A DNA stretch of 64,000 bases, taken from contig CM042011.1 of the NCBI GenBank assembly GCA_023525715.1, positions 58,122,354 through 58,186,353 on the forward strand, written 5' to 3'. This DNA comes from Cichorium intybus (lineage: Eukaryota > Streptophyta > Magnoliopsida > Asterales > Asteraceae). Positions 9,625 to 21,987 of this stretch are shown here, one piece after another. A program made the position numbers and the translations under genes. The notes beneath the pieces were generated by a model, which saw nothing but the letters and a program-made list of their open reading frames with translations, did not search any database and was not told the DNA's origin. Within the stretch, counting starts at the first letter, position 1, and each line of letters starts with the position of its first letter.

Positions 9625-11830
9625 TCAGAAAAAACTCACTTGATGCGGCGGTAGGGTTGGTTCTCCTAAAGAAAAAGATCCGAACTTGTCTTCAGAAGGC
9701 AATGTTCGAGGAGGTGCCAATGAGAGAAAATATTTGGTAGTCAACCTTGAAGGATTTTCTCTGAGAAAATATTCAAGAACATAAGAACAGATCAATTGGA
9801 GATTGAAGAGATGGAATTTAGATAGAAATGAATCGTTTTTATTACCTGGAAACATGAGATAATTAGAACCATCAACCGCAGTTGAGCATTGTTGATTTTT
9901 ATGAGGTTGCAAAACTTGGTCTTTGCTAAACCTGGTGACATCATGATAACCATCATAAGTATGGTAATTAAATGGAAATGGAAAGTCAACAAAATAAAAA
10001 ATGAATTTATTTAAAAGAAAACCTTGGATTGAGGACGTCGCGAATATCATCAAGTGAAGGATCATTGATTTCATAACTATCAGGGATAACTATCAGGGAG
10101 GCAATAAACTTTTACTGTCAACATTCTTTAAATTGAACTCACCAACCTCGGTATCAACAAAAGTGAGATGGGAGGTTGAAATTTCTTGATCTTCAAGTCT
10201 CATGTCAAACCTTCCTGGAAAAAGTGGTTATTAGTATGAATGAAGTACATATAAGAGCCGTGAGTGCAATTAGTTGCCTTTCAATGTGGCCAAATGCGAT
10301 ACCTTGTGCGTGAATCTAATGTTATGAATCTTACATGTAACATTACTATTTCCTGAAAACATCTTTCTTAATCTGACTAAAGGTAGCTTTAGGTGTATCC
10401 ATTGCCGATTTGATTAAGGAAACAACTTTACTACTAAAAATAAAAGAAGAAGAATTAAATGGTACCTCATAGTACTCTGTGAATCTAAAGAGCAAGCCTG
10501 TATTTGTCTTTAGAGTATCAAGACATATTCTGCCAAGCTACATTGAAACAAAACTCAAACTGTAAAAAAGAAACTAAAATAAAGGGCAACTTAGTCATTT
10601 GAGTCTTAAACTGAAAAAATTAGGTGGATATCAGAGCTTGTTAATACTTGGATGGTGTATTTCTGTAAGGAATCATACCTGTACCAAGAGATTCTAATTC
10701 ATTTCTTGGACTGTAAAATTGTACCCTTTGAGAACCATCAATCCCTCCAAAGCAAAAATAAACCTAATAAAAAAATTCCAATCTAAGCATCATAATTCAT
10801 GAAACACAAATTATGATTAAAGGGAAAATTTAGGGAAATAGCAACCTATTTTGCTCTTTCAACCTATATAGGCACTGTACTTATTGTACTTAAATTTCTT
10901 TACCTGTAATAGCAACGTACTTACATTTCTTTACACATAAATAGCAACATACTTAAGATTCTTTACCAATATTACTTAAATTTCCTTGCGATAATAGCAA
11001 TATGTAACAAATAAATACATTACTTAAATTTGTAGCAAGATGTCGGTGTGTTTAATTTTGGTAAAATAACTTCAATGGTTAATTTTACCTCATCTGAGTG
11101 TATAATTCTAGCTCTTTGAAGCATATCTTCCAAAACAGAATTCACCAAGTCAATGCTACAAGTGTTCTTGATTTTGACTTTTCCATTAGGGTCAAAACCT
11201 TTGACTTCTAATAATTTCTGTGAAGAACAATAAGATTGAAAAATCATTTAGCAAGTTAAAACAACATATTGCATAAAACTACAGAGAAATAGATAACCCT
11301 GAAAATCCTAACCTTCTTTTTCTCAAAGAGAGTTTTTCAGAGAGCTCCATAACTAATTCATGTTCTTCATCAGCCTGTGATAAACACTGCCATTTCTGTT
11401 TGAAGAAAACCACCCAAAAAAAACCCAAATCTGTACCAATTTCTTCGAGGCTGGGTACCATTTCTGTTTAAAAAAACCCCCAAATCCTCCAACGAATAGT
11501 TTGAAGAAAACCACCAATAAACATATCAATAAGACCACAACAACACGTTCTGTAATAATCAGATTTCACTGAAAAAGGAAAACACTGCCAACGAAAAGAT
11601 GAATAAGCCATGGTAATACAAAAAATCCCGATGCGAAGAAAGAAAAATAAAAGAAAAAAATCACCAATTAACGTTAAATTTTTTCTTATACCTAAATTAA
11701 CGAACAGTACAACAATATAAAGGAAAACTTACAGCGATCTAAATCATTTGATGGATTAGAGATATTGGCGGTTGTTTTTGTCTCGGTAGCGGAGATACAG
11801 GTATCGTTGTGGGTCTCCAGGGCTATTTGG
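9625..11830 (-). pseudogene. exon-like fragments of an unrecognised gene, probably captured
   Basis: On the minus strand several short open stretches are bounded by splice-like AG and GT: about 11334-11381 (ADEEHELVMELSEKLS), 11091-11225 (KLLEVKGFDPNGK, then SIDLVNSVLEDMLQRA, ending at GAG|GTAAAA), about 10146-10215 (RFDMRLEDQEISTSHL, ending GTTG|GTGAG) and about 10022-10075 (EINDPSLDDIRDVLNP). I do not recognise the protein. Joining the first two as read gives a frame break, so this looks like a decayed or captured gene. It lies on the internal side of, and in the same orientation as, the Helitron 3' end at 7580, which fits Helitron gene capture. A real but poorly predicted gene is the alternative. 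Confidence 0.35.
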
Positions 11831-11947
11831 GTTTGAAAGCGGAACCATTGAAGACCTGTACATAATGTGCGACCACTGACCCAACCCTTTCGACTTCCGA
11901 CGCCCTTAAGCCCTTTATATTTCCTTCAAACGATGGACGTCAAAAGT

Positions 11948-12013
11948 CAAATTTGTGTTTGTGATTGAAGCACGTTACCTGAAGAAGATTCTGTACGGGT
12001 TCACAAGAATTAG
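11948..12013 (+). repeat. 66-bp direct repeat, copy A
   Basis: Nearly identical to 12609-12674 (offset 661 bp). On the minus strand both copies contain TTCTTCAG or TTATTCAG followed by GTAACG, a splice-donor-like context, so they could be a duplicated exon edge. Confidence 0.8.
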
Positions 12014-12608
12014 CGACATATATAGACAAACACACACACACACACATCCACACGTATACAATCAGTTTTTTTTTAGATTCTTGTTGATTCAATCAGTGTT
12101 TTTAGTGTTTGGATGTTAAAGAACAGAGCCACCGCCCCTTGAAAACCACTAACAATTATCACAGTATCACACTCAATCATTTAATGTCCAGTAACTATTA
12201 AACATGTATATTCACTGATAAATACACAAAAAATCCTAAATCTACGCACCAGATCAGACAAGTACCTTTGAACATTAGATAGCGATGGTGAAGGAAGGGA
12301 TAGAATTTAATTGCAGAAAAAATAGATCCGAAAGCATGGGTTTTAATTCGTCGGAGAGAAACAATTAGGCCGTGAGAGAGAGAGAGAGAGAGAGAAAGAG
12401 ATAGATGGTTGTGTGGTGTTTAGCGGTGAAGACGTTGGAAGTGTTTAGGAGCAATTGCTGTTTGCCGGTAGTGTTTTATAGCAGCGGTGGTGATGGTGGC
12501 GGTGGTTGTAGTCCTTGTGGCGACAGCTTGAGTAAGAGAGACGATGATGGTGATTAGGATTTTCCAAATTAGCGACAGCTTGAGCAAAATTGCAGTTTTG
12601 ATCAACAA

Positions 12609-12674
12609 CAAATTTGTGTTTGTGATTGAAGAACGTTACCTGAATAAGATTCTGTACGGGTTCACAAGAATAAG
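12609..12674 (+). repeat. 66-bp direct repeat, copy B
   Basis: Partner of 11948-12013 with only a few substitutions. The segment between them has a (GA)n tract near 12375-12397 and a GGTGGTGATGG-rich stretch. Confidence 0.8.
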
Positions 12675-14340
12675 ATGAACAACCCCTCAGATCAACCTGA
12701 AAAGCTCAATCCTATCGACTTCCATTGTACGCGTGTGAACAGATGGCGATCAGAATTTGGCCAAAAAAGACCCACCCCCATTAAAACCCCCAAAACCCCC
12801 CACCCCCTCAAAAGCTTCCATAAGCAGTCGAAATAAGCAAATTCAAGGGAAGAAGAGGAGCGAGAGGCAGAGAGTCGGAAAATAAGAGGTGTAACAGGTA
12901 TCTTGTCCACCATCTTCATTGTAAACGGCACGACTTCATAGAAGAGAGGAGCTGTCGCCAAGAGAGCCGGCGGTGGAAAGAAACCTGGTGCAATGTTAGT
13001 GGTGGAAAAAACTCACCCCGCTTAAAACCCCCAAACCCTCCCCACCCCTCCAAGTCTTCTAGAAACCTGCTCACATTTAAACTATATAAGAATTTTCATA
13101 AAGTTTGAGCTGGACATTTTAATCGGTTAAATGGGTATAGTTGAGCTAAAACAAGTCACCGGAAATTCTTCATTGAAAAAGTAAATACAATTATAATTTT
13201 TCAAAACAAGTAAAAGTAAAACTTTTTACTAATTACCGATTAAGTCACTTTTACATTTTTTTTTTTTTTAAGTTTTGCATATAACTTTCATGTTTTACAT
13301 AAAGGTTATACTTTACAAAAAGTAGTTGGTAACCAGAAGGTCTTAGCCGGTAATGGGATTTGTGTAGAATTATGAGTTTTTTGGATTATGAGAGTTTTTT
13401 TTAATAAAAGGTTTTTAAGTTGTTACTCTCAAACAAAGTTCTTTCATTAATTCGAGTTTTCTCACAAAACCTAAAAACTAAAGCGCCTAAAAACTCTCAA
13501 AAGCTCACTGTCTAACATACTCAGCAATTTTTTCAAATGATACATTAAAATAGCAATAACTATTTTTTTTTTTGTTTGTACTATAAATTTCAATAAAAAG
13601 AACTTTCAAAGCATGTAGGTTTGTAGTCCACCTCGTCCTGGAATAATTCCTTTAAAAAAAATAAAGTTAACTGGTGTGCTTCTGACGCCACCTGCGTAGT
13701 GCTTAATTGGAGGTGCGGTACCCCTTGAACCTATCAATGTTCCCCCTGTGTTTGTATATCAATTCTATAAATACCAATACGATCAACCAATTTTATTCAC
13801 AATTCATCTAATTTCTATATTTTCTCTCATAAACTTACTTGTAGTTTCTTACTCTCACAATATAGATCAAAACTTCAAAACCCACACATCGAACAAAAAT
13901 TGTTCCACAAATTCAACCACTTCAAGATCTGATAATTGTTTCGCCCTAAAAACTCATCACCACTTCCCTATCGGTATGATCCTAATTCCTTCTCTTCACC
14001 GCAACTTAGCTTTTACCAACTTACTCAATTCACTATCTCAATTTCAATGTATTTATCCCTAATTGGGTGCTTACCCCATATCCTAATCCAAAACACAAAA
14101 TGAATCAATGCCTAAATGTGTTTGTAATTGTTGGATTCAAATGTCTTTGAACTTTCATATCAAAATGGAGGCGAAAGAATTTCTTTTCAGACTTATTTAA
14201 AAAAAATCCAATCATTATATGATAATTGGTACATCTCCATACATAAAGCTTAACACAGCTCTTATACTTAAACCACCAAAATCTTTCGATTATTAATCCA
14301 AGTACACACCCACAAATTACATCTACTTTTAATCCTCTCC
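12675..14340. other. unassigned DNA downstream of PurH
   Basis: C-rich patches with repeated CCCCCAAA-type words lie at 12770-12810 and 13015-13055, and a poly-T run at 13258. An open frame at 13748-14062 has no domain and ordinary AT-rich composition. I call no gene here. Confidence 0.5.
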
Positions 14341-17300
14341 TCAGTGTCGGAAATGCCTGACGCCAGTGAACACAAGCGAAACATCGTACTTGTTACAACA
14401 CTCAATAGCATCACCGTCTCTTATGCTGCCACCTGGCTCAGCAATTACACCAATCCCACTTTCACACGCTTCTTCAACCGCATCTTTCCAAGCTGTTTAT
14501 AAAACATCATCATAAATATAAACATTTTTAATTGAAACCAAAACAATTAATAATAATAATAATAATTTGTATTTGTATTTACCAAACGGGAAAAAAGCGT
14601 CACTAGCCAAAGCGGCTCCTTTGACTTCATCTCCCGCTTTCCCCAAAGCTATTCTTAAACTTTCCCTACGATTCGGCTGCCCGCTTCCCATACCCAACAT
14701 ACAGTTATTCTGCCACGTGGAAAACTAACCATGGTTAGATTTTAGAAAAGTAGTAAATTACACTTTTGGTCCCCAAGTACAGTGGAATTTTGGTCCCTAA
14801 GTACAGTCGCTCGGACTAAAATTGCAAATTTCAGCTATACTAGGGGACCAAAAATAAAAACGTTATAAGATGAGGACAAAAGGTGCAAAACAAACTTTTT
14901 TGGGAGCGAAACAACAAGAATAAGCTAAAATTGGGGACTAAAAATGTAATTTTCTCTTTTAGAATTTAAAAACTGACCTTTGCGATTACAATGGCGTTGC
15001 TCTTAACGTGCTTAACACACAACCATGCGAATTTTGCATCGTCAAGCTGGGAAGATTCCGGAACCTTCTTAGAAACAACATCGAATTTGATTTCTTCAGG
15101 TGTTAAATCGTCGGAATCTTGAGCTAACCAACCGCCACCCACTTGTCTGAGTGAGAGCTTTCCACTGCTGTTTTTCTTTGCTTCTAGAATCCTTAAAGTC
15201 TTTGACTTTCCACGAAGGATTTCAAGGCCTTTTTCAGAATAACTTGGAGCAACAACAATTTCATAGAACATTCTAGTTTCACCATCTGTTGGGCTTCTGA
15301 ATTCTCTTATATCCCTAGCAAGAACCTTTAATACCAATTTCATGTCATTTTTAATAATATATAATATGTAACAAGGGTTTTATTACGTCATGATTTGTCA
15401 ACAAACTATTTTGTATGTTCTCATTTAGTCACTTTAATCATGTTTGTTCAAAATGTACCATTATGACCTACTATAGCAAGTTTTACCTGTTTTGGGTGTG
15501 CTTATTTGGCATATTTTGTTTGCATGTTATCCTAGCGAATAATTAATATAATTGTATTTTTGTTTTTATATTAATTAATATTGAAGTTATTTTGTATCTG
15601 TTATTATTTGTTGACAAAACACAACCCCAAACAAGAAAACCGAAGGATGCAATGATGCATCCTTCAGTTTATTCGTTCGAGATGTTTTTCAACAAATAAT
15701 AAAAAAATACAAAATAATTTCAATATTACTTAATATGAAAACAAAATTACAATTATATTAATTATTCGCTAGGATGACATGCGAACAAAATATGCCAAAT
15801 AAGCACACCCAAAACCGGTAAAACTTGCTATAGTAGGTCATAATGGTACATTTTGTACAAACATGATTAAAGTGACTAAATGTAACAAAAAGATTACTCG
15901 GTTGATGACATGGCATGGTAAAAAAAGATTATTTACCTCGTCAACTTCTTTGTTGAAGGCTACAATGCCACCAAATGCACTAATGGGGTCCGCTTTTACA
16001 GCTAACCTATATGCTTCAATAAGATCATCACGTGAAGCTACCCCACAAGGGTTTGTGTGTTTTACAACAACACAAGTCGGCTTTTCAAACTCACAAACAC
16101 AATTCCAAGCTGCATCTGCATCTAAATAATTATTATACGACATTTCCTGCAACAAAATAATAATAATAAAATACTGTTACCATTTGTACTAAAAATAGTT
16201 AAACAAGAACAAAAAGTTACAAACCTTTCCATGGTGTTGAATAGCTGTTGCAATACCACCACCATTAAACTCAGAGAGACTACTGTCGGTATAAAATGCA
16301 GCCTTTTGATGAGGGTTTTCACCATAACGAAGTGAGCTTTTGAGAGAAAGTGGGACCGTGAAGCTAGGTGGAAATTTATCTTGAAACATAGATTAAAATG
16401 AAAAAATTAAGTTTTTAGACTGTATCAAGATTCAAGAAAGATAATTGATAGATTATGTGTAAAAATGTAAACTTTTTTATGAAATGTTAACAATTATGAT
16501 CTTACAAATTGTGGGTCGTGAATCTTTAATGCTAAAAGACACCACAAAGTGACAATTTTGAATCTTTAGCTAGTGTTTTGTAGTATTTAGTAAAGAATTT
16601 AATTTAAATAATGAAATTGAAGAAAGTACCTCCTGCAGTTTGCTTCCATAGCCATTCAGAAACTGCAGAATCATAAGAAGCAACATGTTGGAAAGCTTTC
16701 CAGGCCAGTTTTCTTCTATATTGTTGGTCATCTTTGTTTCCTTTAAGGAAATCTAGAACTAAAGGGTAATCTTCTGTATCAACTACAACCAAGACATCTT
16801 TGTGATTCTGTTCAAGAAAGATAGCTCAAAATGTTTAAGGAAATCTAAAACCATTTATTAAGAAATCATTATTGATGATATAAATATAAAAGCATGCAAC
16901 CTTTGCTGCAGCTCTTATCATTGTAGGGCCACCAATGTCAATGTTCTCAATTCCATCATCAAATGTGATTCCATTTGTAGAAGTGACTTTTTCATAGAAC
17001 GGGTATAAATTTACCACCACTAGTTCAAATGTACCTAAAAGGGAAATAAAGATTTAGAAACCGATTCAATTTAGACATGTTTCATGAGAGAATATTGATT
17101 ACATCATTATATAATTAAAACTTACTGATATTGTGTTTGTCTAAAGCTTCCATGTGATGGGATTGGTCTCTTCTGGCTAGAATACCTCCATGTACATTAG
17201 GATGTAAAGTTTTTACACGGCCATCAAGCTGGATATATTGTAAACGAAATTAATTTTTAACCTATATGTAAAATGATGAAAGATGTGTTTTACTGAAATA

Positions 17301-18276
17301 CTGAATGAATAGTTACCATTTCAGGGAAATTAGTAAGTTCTTCTACTTTTGTAACAGAAATTCCAGCTTTCTCTAGAGCAGATGCTGTTCCTCCGGTTGA
17401 CACAATTGTGTATCTACAGGTTCAAGTCATAGACTTCAGAGTTGTTGATATAATTTCAGTGATAATAAATTAAAAGGCTAAGAGAGATTTATCGAGTATA
17501 ATGGAAGAATGACAAATATGAGTAGCAGTTCACCCCAATTCTTGAAGTCCAGTGGCAAGAAGATCCAGATTTTTCTTGTCTGACAACGAAATTAGTGCCT
17601 GCTTGCTTCCTGAAAAAGGAGATGATGTATGTAAGTAGAAAAGGAAGTTTTGTCTATCTAGATGGTAATCGATTCTGATAGACTGATTTGATGTTTGAAT
17701 TCCATGTCTAAGCAATAATGAATAATCAGATGTAAACTCCACCCCCACCCCAATGATGAATTTGACGATTTATGTGAAGTCGAAAAGTACACCGTCGCTC
17801 ATTTTGGGGGGCGAGTCGAGGTCTTACAAAAGTTGAACATTCCACACTAGCTACTAAACCTAATTCCATAAAACGCCTGCAGTTTTATGAAATATTCGTG
17901 ACCCGTTGCATGCACATGCACTGATTATAATAAGTTTAGGTGTCAGTACCAGAAGGAGAGGCGATAGAGCCGGCCATGGTTTCAGCAGCTTCCGCCGTTG
18001 CCTTGTTTCGGTAACAATTCAACCTTGATGAACAACTTAAAAGCTGAATCGAACAATATGTTTCGTCAGTCAGAAGTACAAACTTTAAACCAGAAATGGA
18101 AGAAAAAAAACGAAACTTCATAGAAAAACCTGTTGAAAGCAAAAATTGCTACTTCTCTGAGAATCTAACAGAGGAGAAACAGTAAACGTAATGTGAGAAT
18201 ATGTCGTCGGAGCGACACGGCTAGTTACGGCGGTTGAGGAGGTGACGGTGGTGGACGGAGCCCCGAACCTCAGCAT
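14341..18276 (-). CDS. ATIC: bifunctional AICAR transformylase/IMP cyclohydrolase (PurH), plastid type
   Basis: Catalyses the last two steps of IMP synthesis: formyl transfer to AICAR, then ring closure. My 12-exon model, all GT-AG and in phase, from 5' to 3': 18276-18130, 18043-17950, 17609-17534, 17413-17317, 17228-17126, 17034-16901, 16807-16630, 16379-16225, 16146-15937, 15325-14978, 14709-14583, 14492-14341. It sums to 1821 nt, 606 aa plus TGA. Residues 1 to about 75 are Ser/Thr-rich and basic, as in a plastid transit peptide. The MGS-like cyclohydrolase domain starts at about residue 82 (KQALISLSDKKNL), with RYGENPHQ at 294-301. The transformylase Lys-His pair is K357-H358 in VVKHTNPCG, and the C-terminus ends in VFTGVRHFRH, as is typical. 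Plant homologues are about 600 aa. No lesion was seen, so it is likely functional. Confidence 0.95.
14752..14955. mobile_element. MITE-like inverted-repeat element in PurH intron 10
   Basis: About 200 bp in the intron 14710-14977. Its ends are inverted: AAATTACACTTTTGGTCCCC on the left, and on the right GGGGACTAAAAATG followed by TAATTT. The interior repeats GGTCCC(C/T)AAGTACAG. Family not assigned; target duplication unclear. Confidence 0.6.
15388..15918. mobile_element. foldback MITE in PurH intron 9
   Basis: Most of the 611-bp intron 15326-15936 is one long inverted repeat. The left arm (about 15388-15625) is complementary to the right arm (about 15660-15918) over more than 200 bp with few mismatches; one shared word is TTTAGTCACTTTAATCATG. 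The loop holds a small internal palindrome around GGATGCAATGATGCATCC. There is no coding capacity. The intron's splice sites lie outside the arms. Exact ends and target duplication are not fixed. Confidence 0.85.
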
Positions 18277-18370
18277 TTTTTAGAGGGTTTCGTGTTCTAT
18301 GTCAGCGGCGTTCTAAAGCAACTTTACCCTTCGAACAATTAGCCCGTTCGATTCGATTATGATGTCTTAA

Positions 18371-18392
18371 TGGGCTGTATACATAAAGCCCA
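18371..18392. promoter_or_regulatory. paired site II elements upstream of PurH
   Basis: TGGGCT (18371-18376) and AGCCCA (18387-18392) form an inverted pair about 100 bp upstream of the PurH ATG. TGGGCY site II motifs are TCP-factor targets common in promoters of plant growth and housekeeping genes. Their role here is inferred from position. Confidence 0.45.
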
Positions 18393-19161
18393 TAACATCT
18401 GAGTTTTCCACTAGTGTAGACCACCAAAAACGGTTCAACGGTCCAGGATCGGTTTAAGTCAAGTGGTTTTTGTTTCTGAAATCGGTTTTTATTTCGATAA
18501 TTTTTTTTCTGTATCGGTCAGGACCGGTTTTTTTTTTTTTTTTACATTCAAATATTTTGTGTTTATACCATAATTAGTAAATTATGCATACATATGAAAG
18601 TCAAATATATTGATACTTATTGTTAGCAACATAATCCCTAAGTTCACGTTTAGCTACTAGAAGTTGGAAGGCATCTACGATGCCGTTTTCAACTTCTATA
18701 AAATGAAAAGTTTCAGGAAATATAAAGCGTTTCTATCATCTTATTCAAGTTCCGAAATCTGATTAATATTTATAACGATGATATTTTTAACTAACGTCAA
18801 AGTATTTTGGTTACAATAATTTTCAAGAACGTAATGCTATTTGTATGGCAAAATTTGGGTACACTAACCAACCGTTGTAGTCAACATCGTAGGAAAATAA
18901 AAGAAAAACACATGAATGGTGGAGAAAATAAGAAAAAAAGGGGAAAAGGTTCCTGCACAATTGTGTCACCTGTTTCATTAATTAGCTAAGATCATATACC
19001 ATCTAAATTTTCCATGTAAGCCTTCGATTAGTTATATATACCTACACAATGACTTTTACTTTGTATCAAATATATTTGTATATGCTTCCCTTGACTGCAG
19101 TCCTTTATTCATGTGATATAGAAAAAGAGTATAGTCATCTATAAATAATTAATAACTAGTG
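18393..19161. other. unassigned intergenic DNA
   Basis: Contains CGGTTC/ACCGGT words (18430-18530) like those at 410-940, a poly-T run near 18530 and no recognised gene. Confidence 0.5.
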
Positions 19162-19171
19162 ATATGGATAG

Positions 19172-19322
19172 TTTTTTTTTTTTTTTTTTTTTTTTTTGAA
19201 CGGCAAATCTATCCTACTCCTACTCCTAAACTACTCATTGTTATGTTAGTGTCAGGGTTTGAACCCATGATCTCTTTGTTAGTATATCACCTTGTTAGCC
19301 AAGTGGGCTAGCCCCAACTTGT
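19172..19322 (-). mobile_element. tRNA-derived SINE with target-site duplication
   Basis: Read on the minus strand: an A-box-like TAGCCCACTTGG, then a B box GGTTCAAACCC about 40 bases on, ending in a long poly-A (poly-T on the plus strand, from 19172). The flanks share ATATGGATAG at 19162-19171 and 19323-19332, a perfect 10-bp duplication. Internal Pol III promoter plus A-tail plus duplication is the SINE pattern. Confidence 0.8.
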
Positions 19323-19559
19323 ATATGGATAGTTACATCATATATTCTTAGTTTTAAAGGAATACATTGCCTAAAAGAAAACCCCACGGTACCATTATAA
19401 ATTAACTTTTAAACATATTTAATATAATGCCAAGTTGGGTTCCTGGAAGTCCTCGTTAGAAGAAAAAGGGCTTAGGATCAACACATTTAAGAATTATTAT
19501 ATATTGTTCAATTTTAGCGGGAGCGGAATGAGAAAGAGATATGAGTGTGTATCAGTAAG

Positions 19560-20140
19560 CAAGTCTTACGACTAAAGGAAAACTTCAAGTATCTAGGTTA
19601 TATGATTCATAAGGACGGGGGTGTTGAGGATGATGTCGTACACGTATAAAGGCGGGATGGATAAAATGGAGAGCAGCCACAAGTGTATTATGTGACAAGA
19701 ATGTCCTATTGAAACTTAAGGGAAAATATATAGGGTAACTATAAGGCCCGCTATGTTGTATGGATCGGAATATTGGCAGACTAATAAGGAGCATGAGAGG
19801 AAGATCAAATTTGTAGAAATGAGGATGTTGCAATGGATTTACGGTAGAACCCAATTGGATTGGATTCCAAACTCGGCAATCAGAAACTCACTATAATGGT
19901 TGCAATTACTGATAAATTAATAGAAAGAATATTACAGTGGTGCAGACATGTCCATGGAAGACAATTGACTGACGCGCTTAAGGTGTGGAGACAATAATTG
20001 TTGATGGTGAAAGGAGGAGAAGACGCTGACAAGGAAGTGTATGGTGTTAGATCTAAAAGCATTTGGTCTTTCCAAGTACATGACCTCAGATAGAAGGATG
20101 TGGAGGCCTAGGATCAGGGTATTCGAGTAGTATAGGATTA
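19560..20140 (+). pseudogene. LINE reverse transcriptase, 3' relic
   Basis: Conceptual translation gives FKYLGYMIHKDGGVEDDVV, then after a one-base frame shift IKAGWIKWRAATSVLCD, then RPAMLYGSEYW, EMRMLQWIYGRT and DRRMWRPRIRVFE. These match the region after the catalytic palm of plant non-LTR retrotransposon reverse transcriptases. Several stops and shifts break it. No 5' part (endonuclease, YADD) was seen, so this is a 5'-truncated dead copy. Confidence 0.75.
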
Positions 20141-21987
20141 GCTCTTTAAGCCTTACATTTGTCTGTACTTGTTGTCTTTTCATGTGGGCTTTTGTTTGTA
20201 CTTGTAGTCTTATAAATCTTACATTTGTTTCCTCTATATATTATGCGTGTCTTTGCTTCAAGCTTTATGAATATTGTTTGTTCCATGCTTTATTGCTAGT
20301 ATTTGCTTACATTGTTTATACTTTTAGCCATTTTTAGATGACATATGTTTGTGCTTGTAATCCTAGAGTCTGTCATTTTTTTTTTTGTTTCCCATTTTAA
20401 TGTTTGGTATATTTGCTCCAAATGTTATGACTAATATTTGTTTCATGCCTTATTGCTTCTATTTACTTACACTATTTGTCCATGTCTTATTGCTTCTATT
20501 TACTCACTCTATTTGTGTATAAGTATAATGAGCACATGTTTACCCATTATACCATCCTTAGTTTAGTTTGTTGAATTATTTATTATTTATTAATATTATT
20601 AGTAATATTATATTACTTGATGGTGGACTTACATTTAACTTGCAGTATATCTTATTGGATGAGTTGACATTGTGTCTTCTCTTTTTTTTCTTTTTGTCGG
20701 TGGCCTTTTTGGAAACAGTTATGGCTGCCTACCATCTTACCTCCCCCTTACCCCATTATTATGTAACTCGGGGTGTTTGTTATGAAATTACAATGACTAC
20801 AATATGTTGATGGTTTTTCTATTGAATGACTTGCATAACATATAACTAATATTAGAAATTATTGGGGGTCCAATTATTGTGGTTGTTGGATTTCATGTGA
20901 AATTTTGAGGGATGCCAACATAAGGAGCTTTGTGAATCACATCACATAGAAGCCTCAATTATACACCTTTTATGCATACGTTGTTTATAAAATCACATAT
21001 GAAAGAGATTAACAATCATAAATTAGACATGACAATATAAAAGCAATATATTGTTGATGTTAAACACGACTTTTGATCCAATAGAGTTGTACTCTAGTCA
21101 TTTTAAGTTGTATAATGACTCGAATGAGTTGTACACTAGCTCCTAGATATCTTAATGGATTCAAATATTTTTGTTTATGGGGAAATTCACAAACCATAGG
21201 TTTCTATATAAAGAAGATGTATAACGTCCTTCGAGTAAACTTCTAACTCACCTTAATCTTTAATCTAATATCCCAAATAGCTATTCTTAAGATCTCAAGC
21301 TCACAATGTCATTCCAAATGAATAAGGGAATGAAAGAAATGGTTTTATGCTCTAAAGTTTGAGTATTGTCACTTATGGTCCTAAACATTTAGTTTTCACA
21401 TTAGTAACACCATCTACCGTCTATAAGCCTTAATAAGTTACATTATTTCCACTTAAAATCCATAAAATCAACTCTTGAAATTTTCAATCCATGACATGTA
21501 AAGTATTGGTCAAACCTAAGTTTCACAAAATTGATAATTTTAGTCTCTTTATCTTAAATTTCCAAAAAATGATATCTACCAACATTTCTAACTTAGAAAT
21601 ACCTGCTTAAACTTCTAAGTATCAATTTCTTATAACTTAGTCCTTAAAACATAGTTTAGCAAGTATGATATTAGTTATATCCAAATTTTCCAAACATGGC
21701 TAAAATAGTCATCGATCACTAAAATATTAATTTAACCCTAGAATGCCAAAAGTCTAGCCCTATAATGTGTGTTAAACCATTGGATATCCATATAATATGC
21801 ATCATATCATAACCACCATGATATGTAAAGTTATTCACCTTGGTTAACATGTCGTATGACTTTCCCGACCAATGATGTGTTTCCCCGTTCCCATAGCTCC
21901 AACTACTGTTTAACACCAAAATGAACATATATACTTGACCACTAAGGTAAACACCTTAACCCTATAAACAAAATGATCAGGGGGCAT
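20141..21987. other. unassigned AT-rich DNA after the LINE relic
   Basis: The first 400 bp are T-rich and may be the LINE 3' UTR. The rest has only short frames and no recognised motif. Confidence 0.45.

Noticed and set aside
12015..12020. 5' end of the Helitron whose 3' end is at 7580
   Set aside because: A TCTATA word is present on the minus strand, but it is not preceded by A and lies next to a CA repeat; too weak to fix the boundary.
13748..14062. 104-aa open frame after a TATA-like box
   Set aside because: AT-rich composition, no motif and no homology that I recognise; not enough to call a gene.
15863..16129. 88-aa plus-strand frame
   Set aside because: Opposite PurH exon 9 and the intron foldback element; no independent support.
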